A stretch of DNA of 11,657 bases from NCBI GenBank assembly GCA_964429695.1, contig CAYSCS010000076.1, positions 1-11,657 on the forward strand, written 5' to 3'. Shown here in pieces: positions 6,375 to 11,657 of this stretch. The position numbers and the translations under genes were made by a program. The notes beneath the pieces were generated by a model that ran no database searches, was not told where the DNA came from, and was given only the letters and a program-made list of their open reading frames with translations. This DNA comes from CAYSCS01 sp964429695 (lineage in GTDB: Bacteria; Acidobacteriota; Aminicenantia; Aminicenantales; Aminicenantaceae). Numbering within the stretch: the first letter of the stretch is position 1; the number at the start of each line of letters is the position of its first letter.

Positions 6375-7610
6375 TCAAGATTTTGAAGAAATTCCAGCAA
6401 ATTTTACTTCGTGGCCCCTGAGCAATATTTCCTTTGCGTCTCTGTCACAGCGGAGACACTTATGGTAGATCACATCCCCAATGATTTCGGCTTTCTCGTT
6501 CCTCTCCTCATCCGAGAGGAAATAGGCCTCCATGGTATCATAGGGTCTTCTCTCCCCATCGCTTTCATATTTTATGGTTAAATCACAACCAGCTTCTAGC
6601 ACTCGAAAGGCATTCTCTGTCCAGTTGAAATCAGCCATCCCTAAATCTGAATTTATTCTCAGATGGGCCGCGAGGTAGATTTTGGGAAGTCCAGATTCCT
6701 CTAATTCTCTGGTACACCGGATGAATGTCTCGGCAGAGGCTGCATTTCCTATGTTTATTTCGTAGATGGGAGTGGTTCCATCATCCCGGAGATATTCCTT
6801 GATGATGTTGAGAAGCATTCTGAATTGGATTGCATTCTGAGTGGAAAGAAGCATCGAAATCTTGAAGGAGAGATTAGGAATTTCTCGGGCATAATAGCAG
6901 GCGGCAACGATCGTTGACCAGCTGGGGTTGAGGAAGAAATTTGCCCCTGTCTCCAGAGAAGCCCTGGTGATTCCGTCGAGATAAAGGAGATGATTGTTGT
7001 TTCCGACCTCCACCCCTCCCAGATTTCCGAAAAGAGTTCCCATGTTTTTGAGGATGACCTGACTCATGCCATTTCCAAGGTCTCTGCGCTCAAATTTTTC
7101 TCCTGTGACCTTTTCTACTCTCTTAAAACGAGCTTCAGGAAGCGGGGTCCCGAGGAGGTTTGTGCTGCAGAATTTACTTGCCTTAAGGATGTTTTCCGCC
7201 ATGGCAAGGGTAGTTATAAGCTCTCCACCATAAACATAGTAATCTGTGAGAGGCACCACAGAGATCATTTCAGCAGGAAAGAGAATTTTTCCATCTTCAG
7301 CAATCATTTTTAGGGCATGAAAAGTTGGTCGAGCGGACTGGAATCCAGAGACTTGAGTGGTACAGATTCCCTTTTTCGTTATCCTTATTTTTTTTTCTTC
7401 GATGAAATCTTCGACCTTGGCAAAGGATTTTACGTATTCTTCAGCCTTTTCTAGCATCTCTCCATATCCTTTTTCCTCCGCCACTCGTTTACGCTTCTGG
7501 TAATCCTTCATCGATTCTATCTTCTTAGAAATTTCTTTTGCTCCTCCATAAGATTCAAGCAAGGCATCCATGGCCTTGAGGTCTATCGGGCTAAGAAGCT
7601 TGAAATGCAT
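6375..7610 (-). CDS. Unrecognised 411-aa protein in an amino-acid-type operon
   Basis: I do not recognise the family. A longer frame opens at 7700, but that start would overlap the dehydrogenase stop. ATG 7608-7610 is preceded by AAGGAGG with 6 nt spacing, so 411 aa is preferred. It has no signal peptide or membrane segment. The first ~75 residues are helical and charged (DYQKRKRVAEEKGYGEMLEK). The central part looks alpha/beta, with a Gly/Asn-rich block GNLGGVEVGNNNHLLYLDG (195-213), then SLETGANFFLNPS (218-230), YEINIGNAASAETFIRCTRE (283-302) and YLAAHLRINSDLGMADFNW (312-330). This pattern could be a TIM barrel. Near the C-terminus His383-Lys-Cys385-x-x-Cys388 could bind metal. Dense polar motifs in the middle suggest an enzyme. 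It is the second operon gene, between homoserine dehydrogenase and the SDR, so an amino-acid-derived substrate is plausible inference. Confidence 0.85.
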   Translation of the reverse strand: MHFKLLSPIDLKAMDALLESYGGAKEISKKIESMKDYQKRKRVAEEKGYGEMLEKAEEYVKSFAKVEDFIEEKKIRITKKGICTTQVSGFQSARPTFHALKMIAEDGKILFPAEMISVVPLTDYYVYGGELITTLAMAENILKASKFCSTNLLGTPLPEARFKRVEKVTGEKFERRDLGNGMSQVILKNMGTLFGNLGGVEVGNNNHLLYLDGITRASLETGANFFLNPSWSTIVAACYYAREIPNLSFKISMLLSTQNAIQFRMLLNIIKEYLRDDGTTPIYEINIGNAASAETFIRCTRELEESGLPKIYLAAHLRINSDLGMADFNWTENAFRVLEAGCDLTIKYESDGERRPYDTMEAYFLSDEERNEKAEIIGDVIYHKCLRCDRDAKEILLRGHEVKFAGISSKS

Positions 7611-7680
7611 TTCCCTCCTCCTTTTTCTCCCTAATTTGAAGATGATGCGTAAGCTCTTATCATCATTTTCCTTAATTAAA

Positions 7681-8733
7681 TTATTTCGTGCAGAGAGCAC
7701 GATGGATAGAGAGCATGTCGCTCAGGATTGAATAACCTGTCTCGATTTTTCCTGCTCCTGGTCCGTGGATGGTTATTTTTCCCATCAGGTCAGTCTCAAA
7801 TGTTATGGCATTTTGGGCTCCCATCACCTGGGCCAGGGGGTCTTGAAGAGGCAGCTTTTGGGGAGTTACAGAAGCTTCGATTTTGGTCCCCTTTCTTTTT
7901 GCAGAACCTATTAGTTTGTAACGAAATCCCTCTTCTCTTGCTTTTTTTACCTCTTCCCTAGTGATTGAAGTTATTCCTTCCCTTCTTACCTCTGAAGGCT
8001 TTATTTCTCCTTGGAGGAGGACATTGGCAAGGATGACAACTTTAGCCAGGGCATCATAGCCCTCTACATCTGCACTCGGGTCAGCCTCGGCATAACCAAG
8101 GCTTTGAGCAAGTTTCAGGGCATCGAGATATTCCATTCCTTCTTCTTCCATTTTGGAAAGGATGAAGTTTGTGGTTCCATTTAGGATTCCTTTTATTTCC
8201 TTTATTGAATTTCCTGTTAAGCAATTTTCAAAAAGGTTAAAAACAGGGGTTCCGCTCATCACCGTTCCTTCAATCTTGAAAAATACTCCTTTCCTTTTTG
8301 CCAGGGCGCTTAATTGTCGGTAATGGAGTGCGGCCGGCCCCTTGTTAGAAGTGACTACGTGTTTTCCTGTTTCGAGAGCCTTTTTTATGTGACTTGTGGC
8401 TGGTTCAGCAGTTTTTATGTCAGTATAGGTTAGCTCGGCAACAATCTGAGCATCGCACCTTTCAATCGTCTCCAGAGCTTCAAGTTCTTTATTTCTTTCT
8501 AGGTTTCCTTCTTTGTAATCGCTTATTTTTTTCCCTTCTTTTAAGATTTTAAGGATTTTTTCAAGTTGAATCCCTTCAGGTAGGATGAGCGAGCCTTTGA
8601 GTTTATCATTTATGGCTACAACCTTCACTTCAAAATCATACATCCTTTTAAGGAAATTCGCCTTTTGATGGAGTATCTCTAAAAGCCCCTGACCTACATT
8701 CCCGCAACCTATGAGGCACAATTTATAAAGCAT
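7681..8733 (-). CDS. hom: Homoserine dehydrogenase, short form without ACT or aspartokinase domain
   Basis: A 350-aa NAD(P)-dependent enzyme of the homoserine dehydrogenase family, which interconverts aspartate semialdehyde and homoserine. I chose ATG 8731-8733 with AAGGAGA 7 nt upstream over the TTG one codon earlier. The nucleotide loop is IGCGNVGQG (8-16). TSNKGPAA contains Lys131, and GILNGTTNFILSKM (182-195) is the family signature. GYAEADPSADVEGYDALAK holds Glu216, Asp227 and Lys231, spaced like the yeast catalytic Glu208, Asp219 and Lys223. The usual GGGIP loop reads VMSGTPVF (158-165), a variant that may change substrate fit. It lacks the ~80-residue C-terminal ACT domain, so threonine feedback is not expected. 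It is first in the operon, with a good promoter 97-125 bp upstream. No aspartokinase or semialdehyde dehydrogenase is nearby, so a role outside threonine synthesis is possible. Confidence 0.88.
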   Translation of the reverse strand: MLYKLCLIGCGNVGQGLLEILHQKANFLKRMYDFEVKVVAINDKLKGSLILPEGIQLEKILKILKEGKKISDYKEGNLERNKELEALETIERCDAQIVAELTYTDIKTAEPATSHIKKALETGKHVVTSNKGPAALHYRQLSALAKRKGVFFKIEGTVMSGTPVFNLFENCLTGNSIKEIKGILNGTTNFILSKMEEEGMEYLDALKLAQSLGYAEADPSADVEGYDALAKVVILANVLLQGEIKPSEVRREGITSITREEVKKAREEGFRYKLIGSAKRKGTKIEASVTPQKLPLQDPLAQVMGAQNAITFETDLMGKITIHGPGAGKIETGYSILSDMLSIHRALCTK

Positions 8734-8829
8734 CAAATTTTCTCCTTGAGGAATTAAATTAAGGGAAGGAAAACATATCTTTTTTCTTAATCATCAAAAT
8801 CTTAACCTTTGAATTATTCTTAGTTTTAA

Positions 8830-8858
8830 AATATACCACATCTTTTGCTCAATGTTAA
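8830..8858 (-). promoter_or_regulatory. Sigma-70-type promoter of the hom operon
   Basis: On the minus strand TTAACA (8858-8853) and TATATT (8835-8830) are separated by 17 nt. The predicted start near 8823 gives an untranslated leader of about 90 nt before the homoserine dehydrogenase ATG. No strong terminator occurs within the five genes, so they are likely one transcript. Confidence 0.55.
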
Positions 8859-8892
8859 AAAAAATCTATTTTATCTATTTTGCTTTACTTTC

Positions 8893-8982
8893 GATGAACT
8901 TGTCGAGCCTAAGGGATATTTTGAAGTTTTTAAGGGGAAGCAACCAAGATTTTTCGTCGAGATTGGGGCGTTAATTGAATGA
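8893..8982 (+). pseudogene. Possible short coding relic, faintly TrmB/methyltransferase-like
   Basis: In the divergent gap between hom and the peptidase gene, the plus strand reads DELVEPKGYFEVFKGKQ, then PRFFVEIGALIE and a stop at 8980-8982. The block F..K.P.FFVEIG resembles the start of a methyltransferase Rossmann fold, as in tRNA (guanine-N7) methyltransferase. It breaks off where a glycine-rich loop should follow. There is no start codon with a binding site in frame. A second overlapping frame from ATG 8894 gives 26 codons, also without a binding site. It may be chance; the rest of this gap holds only the two promoters. Confidence 0.22.
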
Positions 8983-9018
8983 GTTAATTCCATTAAAAAG
9001 AGTTTTTTCTGATTCTTA

Positions 9019-9047
9019 TTGACTAAGAATTGACTATTTTCTATCAT
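9019..9047 (+). promoter_or_regulatory. Sigma-70-type promoter of the M55 peptidase gene
   Basis: TTGACT (9019-9024) and TATCAT (9042-9047) are separated by exactly 17 nt on the plus strand. The predicted start near 9054 leaves a leader of about 66 nt before ATG 9120. A second TTGACT at 9030 has no good -10 box at the right distance. Confidence 0.6.
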
Positions 9048-9119
9048 GAGGGCATTAAGAACTAAATGAAATTCAGAAAAACCCTGAATTCAAATCGAAA
9101 CATTGAGAGAGGAGAGGCG

Positions 9120-10001
9120 ATGAAAAAGAAAGCTTGTGTTTTTTGGCTTATTGTTTTCATGGCGATGATTTTTTCATTTGCCGAGGAGTCGCAGAAAGGA
9201 TTGAAGGTCTTTATTTCCGTTGACATGGAGGGTGTTGCAGGAGTGATTCACTGGGAGGATGTGAGCCGTGATGGCAAGGATTATCCTCTTTTTCGCAAGT
9301 TGATGACAGAGGAAGCAAATGCAGCCATAGAGGGAGCGCTTGAGGCAGGAGCAACTGAAATTCTTGTCCGCGATTCTCATGGAAGCGGAAGGAACATTCT
9401 TCCCGACCTTCTTCGAAGAGAAGCAGACCTCATTCGTGACTGGTCTGGTGGTCCATTTTCGATGATGGAGGGGATAGACGAGACATTTGATGCTGTGATT
9501 TTTGTAGGTTATCATGCCCGAGCTGGAACACCTGATGCCGTTCTGAAACACACCATGACAGGAAGAATCTTCGACCTCATCCTTAATGGAAAGAGGATGC
9601 CTGAGGCTGGAATAAATGGAGCCATAGCTGGACATTTTGGAGTTCCAGTAGTGCTGGTAGCAGGAGACTTGGCTATTTGCAAACAGGCTAAAGAGCTCTT
9701 CGGCGAGGTGGAGACTGTGGCCGTAAAGGAAGGAATCGGAAAGGCAGCCCGCATGCTCCATCCTCAAAAGGCACAGGAGCTCATCAGGAAGAAAACCAGC
9801 GAAGCTTTAAGAAGGCTCAAAGATTTCAAGCCTTACAAGCTCAACCATCCCTTTACCCTGGAGGTTGTTTATGTTGAAGAAGGTTATGCGGAGAGAGCAA
9901 GCTGGATCCCTGGAGCCAAGAGAACGGGTGAGAGGTCTGTTTCCTTCACTAGTAATGATTTTGTTGAAGTTTTGAAGTTCTTTTCCTTTGCCGAGGAATA
10001 G
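9120..10001 (+). CDS. Exported D-aminopeptidase, DppA-like, peptidase family M55
   Basis: A 293-aa zinc peptidase of the DppA family, whose characterised member in Bacillus releases N-terminal D-amino acids such as D-Ala. I chose ATG 9120 because GGAGAGG precedes it and the protein then begins with a signal peptide (MKKK, hydrophobic core, FSFA|EE near residue 21). The upstream ATG at 9066 would bury this. All key residues are present: Asp35 and Glu37 (SVDMEG), His87 (DSHGSGRN), His132 (GYHARAG), His144 (LKHTMTG) and Glu162 (MPEAGIN). Their spacing matches B. subtilis DppA Asp8, Glu10, His60, His104, His115 and Glu133 almost exactly. Unlike the cytosolic Bacillus protein, this one should act in the periplasm, perhaps on peptidoglycan-derived or environmental D-amino-acid peptides. 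It is monocistronic, with its own promoter, and convergent with citrate synthase. Confidence 0.92.
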   Translation: MKKKACVFWLIVFMAMIFSFAEESQKGLKVFISVDMEGVAGVIHWEDVSRDGKDYPLFRKLMTEEANAAIEGALEAGATEILVRDSHGSGRNILPDLLRREADLIRDWSGGPFSMMEGIDETFDAVIFVGYHARAGTPDAVLKHTMTGRIFDLILNGKRMPEAGINGAIAGHFGVPVVLVAGDLAICKQAKELFGEVETVAVKEGIGKAARMLHPQKAQELIRKKTSEALRRLKDFKPYKLNHPFTLEVVYVEEGYAERASWIPGAKRTGERSVSFTSNDFVEVLKFFSFAEE

Positions 10002-10049
10002 GAAATAGAATTTTTATTAGGAATTGAAATTTTAGGAGCTCGCAGAGGA

Positions 10050-10068
10050 GGGGGAGCTAATCTCCCCC
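10050..10068. terminator. Hairpin between convergent genes, probable shared terminator
   Basis: GGGGGAG (10050-10056) and CTCCCCC (10062-10068) form a 7-bp, mostly G-C stem with a 5-nt loop. It lies 48 nt past the peptidase stop and 19 nt past the citrate synthase stop on the other strand. Neither side has a proper T run (AACTCAGATTTAAT on plus; AAAATTTCAATT some 20 nt away on minus), so it may be a weak, factor-assisted or two-way terminator. Confidence 0.45.
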
Positions 10069-10087
10069 CTAACTCAGATTTAATCAC

Positions 10088-11398
10088 TCAGCTTGCTGCT
10101 TTCTTAACCTGTTCTTCAATCCAGTCTGTGGTCACACTCTTCGGTCTTTCAATGGCTAGACCAAGGGCTCTGTCCCAGATGAGCGAGGAAAGTACTCCAA
10201 GAGCACGCGAAACGCCAAAGAAAACAGTGTAGAAATCGAACTCCTTTATCCCGTAGTGATAAAGCAGGCAGCCTGAATGTGCATCTACGTTTGGCCATGG
10301 GTTCTTTGCCTTACCCTGTTCGAGAAGAATGGGAGGCACAATTTCATAAAGCGCACTCACCACCTTGAAGATATCATCATCGGGGAGATGCTTGAGGGCA
10401 AATTCACGCTGGGCGATATACCTGGGGTCGGTTTGACGAAGCACTGCATGTCCATAACCAGGGATAACCTGACCGGAATTAAGTGTGTCCCAGACATATT
10501 GTTTGAGTTGCTCTTTAGTGGGGACACCTCCCAGTTTCTCCATCAAATCCATTATCCAGCGCAGAACTTCCTGATTGGCGAGTCCGTGCAAAGGCCCGGC
10601 AAGACCGTTCATCCCTGCAGAAAGTGCATAATAACAATCTGAGAGAGCAGAGCCAACGAGGTGGGTGGTGTGAGCCGAGACATTTCCTCCCTCGTGATCA
10701 CTGTGGAGGACAAGATAAAGGCGCATCAATTCTTTGAATTCGTCCTCTTCGACTCCAATCATATGAGCAAAGTTTCCACCCCAGTCAAGGTTTGGGTCAG
10801 GGGGAATATGTTTGTCATTTTTATATGATTTGCGATAGATGTAAGCAGCGAGAGAAGGTAATTTAGCCAGAAGGTTCATCACGTCTTCATACATTGGGTC
10901 CCAGTATTCCATCTTGCTCATTCCCTTTCTGTACCTTTCGGCAAAAATTGACTCTCTCTGGAGGGTGAGGATTCCCAGCGAAAACTGGGTCATAGGATGG
11001 GTGTCTTTAGGGATTGCCTTGAGGACATCAATGAGATATCCAGGAAGAGGGCTGCGTTCCTGCCATTCTCTGGTGATTTCTCTTACATCTTCTTCAGTGG
11101 GGAGGTCTCCTGTCAAAAGAAGGTAGAAGATTCCTTCAGGGAGTGGTTCTTCACCGCCGGGTGCCTTGGGGAGTTTTTCCCTTAGCTCAGGAATGTTATA
11201 ACCGCGGAACCGAATCCCTTCCATCGGGTCAAGAGCTGAGGTTTCTGTGACCATGCATTTTACCCCACGCATTCCACCATATGCTTGAGCAACGGTTACT
11301 TCTGAAATCTTGACCTCTCCATACTGCTTGATGAGAGAAGATACTCTTTCACGCATGGTGGGAATTTTTGAGGCGAGTTTTTCCTTTAATGAAGCCAT
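10088..11398 (-). CDS. gltA: Citrate synthase, eukaryotic/mitochondrial type
   Basis: A 436-aa citrate synthase that condenses oxaloacetate and acetyl-CoA in the cytosol at the entry of the TCA cycle. The ATG at 11396-11398 has AAAGGAGG about 8 nt upstream. Length and motifs match mature pig-heart enzyme: MRGVKCMVTETSALDP, EGIRFRGYNIPE, HSDHEGGNVSAHTTHLVGSA, NGLAGPLHGLANQEVL, NSGQVIPGYGHAVLRQTDPR and QGKAKNPWPNVDAHSG. Catalytic His271, His317 and Asp372, and binding Arg326, Arg398 and Arg418, correspond to pig His274, His320, Asp375, Arg329, Arg401 and Arg421 with a constant offset of 3. It is not the E. coli-type hexameric, NADH-regulated form, so dimeric and NADH-insensitive behaviour is expected. 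Bacterial members are known (for example in Geobacter). It is transcribed alone from a near-consensus promoter with a dyad at the start point. Confidence 0.97.
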   Translation of the reverse strand: MASLKEKLASKIPTMRERVSSLIKQYGEVKISEVTVAQAYGGMRGVKCMVTETSALDPMEGIRFRGYNIPELREKLPKAPGGEEPLPEGIFYLLLTGDLPTEEDVREITREWQERSPLPGYLIDVLKAIPKDTHPMTQFSLGILTLQRESIFAERYRKGMSKMEYWDPMYEDVMNLLAKLPSLAAYIYRKSYKNDKHIPPDPNLDWGGNFAHMIGVEEDEFKELMRLYLVLHSDHEGGNVSAHTTHLVGSALSDCYYALSAGMNGLAGPLHGLANQEVLRWIMDLMEKLGGVPTKEQLKQYVWDTLNSGQVIPGYGHAVLRQTDPRYIAQREFALKHLPDDDIFKVVSALYEIVPPILLEQGKAKNPWPNVDAHSGCLLYHYGIKEFDFYTVFFGVSRALGVLSSLIWDRALGLAIERPKSVTTDWIEEQVKKAAS

Positions 11399-11436
11399 TT
11401 GAAAATCCTCCTTTAAATTATTATGTTTTAAAGAGT

Positions 11437-11463
11437 TTTCCCCTCAAGTCGTTCAAGGGGAAA
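11437..11463. promoter_or_regulatory. Dyad over the citrate synthase transcription start
   Basis: Perfect 8-bp arms TTTCCCCT (11437-11444) and AGGGGAAA (11456-11463) flank an 11-nt spacer. The dyad overlaps the start predicted from the promoter (about 11459) and covers the first bases of the leader. It could be a repressor operator or, as RNA, a short 5' hairpin that protects the message. Confidence 0.4.
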
Positions 11464-11465
11464 TG

Positions 11466-11494
11466 AATATATCATTGTCTTTCCTTTCTGTCAA
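11466..11494 (-). promoter_or_regulatory. Near-consensus sigma-70 promoter of citrate synthase
   Basis: On the minus strand a perfect TTGACA (11494-11489) is followed after exactly 17 nt by TATATT (11471-11466). This is the best promoter in the window. It implies strong constitutive expression unless the adjacent dyad restrains it. The leader is about 60 nt. Confidence 0.75.
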
Positions 11495-11543
11495 TGATTA
11501 TTGGGCTCTTTCATAAAAAAAGTGTGGTGATTTTTAGATAGAA

Positions 11544-11657
11544 ATGTGGGAGGAACTCTTTGAAAATAAAGAAGAAAAGCAAGAAGTTAACCTACCACAA
11601 ATGACTTTCAAAAATCTTATGCTAATTTTCTTAGGTCTTCAAGGGTTCGAAGTCAAG
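11544..11657 (+). CDS. Start of an unidentified gene, cut by the window edge
   Basis: From ATG 11544 the plus strand stays open for 38 codons to the end of the window. The translation begins MWEELFENKEEKQEVNLPQ and continues MTFKNLMLIFLGLQGFEVK. An in-frame TAG just upstream makes this the first possible ATG. Codon use looks protein-like, but I see no clear Shine-Dalgarno sequence or promoter. An inner start at Met20 or Met26 is possible. The gene is divergent from citrate synthase. I do not recognise the product from this fragment. Confidence 0.4.
   Translation, partial: MWEELFENKEEKQEVNLPQMTFKNLMLIFLGLQGFEVK

Noticed and set aside
7611..7700. Extended N-terminus for the 411-aa protein (start at 7700)
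   Set aside because: It would overlap the homoserine dehydrogenase stop and has no good binding site. ATG 7610 has AAGGAGG at ideal spacing, and the extra residues look like translated intergenic DNA.
9066..9119. Upstream ATG 9066 for the M55 peptidase
   Set aside because: It would put 18 polar residues before an evident signal peptide. ATG 9120 has GGAGAGG just upstream, and the promoter start at ~9054 leaves too little leader for 9066.
9174..9767. Long minus-strand open frame inside the peptidase gene
   Set aside because: It lies wholly antisense to a gene with all catalytic motifs, and its composition (Cys, Ser and His rich, no domain pattern) is that of a shadow frame.
1..11657. tRNA, rRNA, CRISPR array, prophage or transposase
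   Set aside because: I read both strands and found no cloverleaf, rRNA signature, repeat-spacer array, integrase or transposase motif.

Overview
This looks like a chromosomal segment from a Gram-negative, probably anaerobic heterotroph with moderate, slightly AT-leaning base composition. The outer-membrane receptor carries an N-terminal carboxypeptidase-regulatory-like domain, the citrate synthase is of the mitochondrial type, and an M55 peptidase is exported. Together these are reminiscent of Candidatus Aminicenantes or Acidobacteria-like lineages. That placement is inference; no rRNA or other phylogenetic marker is present.

Layout. Positions 1-430 hold only a 46-codon, 5'-truncated tail of a repeat-like protein (16-156, minus) and AT-rich non-coding DNA. 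A strong two-way terminator (430-467) follows, then a 1033-aa Oar/TonB-dependent receptor-like outer-membrane protein (485-3586, minus). The 355 bp upstream of the receptor are the most structured non-coding DNA in the window. They contain a sigma-54-like -24/-12 element (3802-3818) and two tandem copies of the dyad AATCCAA-N4-TTGGATT (3889-3925), about 97-133 bp upstream of the predicted transcription start. They also predict a leader of about 200 nt with mutually exclusive stems and an unassigned, perfect Shine-Dalgarno sequence.

Positions 8733 down to 3942 form a compact five-gene minus-strand operon. In transcription order it encodes a homoserine dehydrogenase (no ACT or kinase domain), a 411-aa protein of a family I do not recognise, an SDR oxidoreductase with a non-canonical active site, a small cupin, and a LysN/MocR-like class I aminotransferase. 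Gaps are 70, 19, 45 and 2 nt, and a good sigma-70 promoter precedes the first gene. Two dehydrogenases, a PLP enzyme, a cupin and an unknown protein suggest a dedicated amino-acid-related pathway. Its substrate cannot be read from the sequence, and this operon is the best candidate here for an undescribed system.

The divergent intergenic region 8734-9119 carries promoters for both sides and a possible short coding relic. On the plus strand, 9120-10001 encodes an exported D-aminopeptidase (DppA/M55 family) with all metal ligands intact. It converges on a minus-strand citrate synthase (10088-11398) with a near-consensus promoter and a dyad at its start point. The right edge begins an unidentified plus-strand gene (11544 onward).

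Taken together, the genes suggest outer-membrane uptake, periplasmic D-amino-acid peptide hydrolysis, amino-acid conversion and entry to the TCA cycle. The physical proximity is seen; the functional link is inference.
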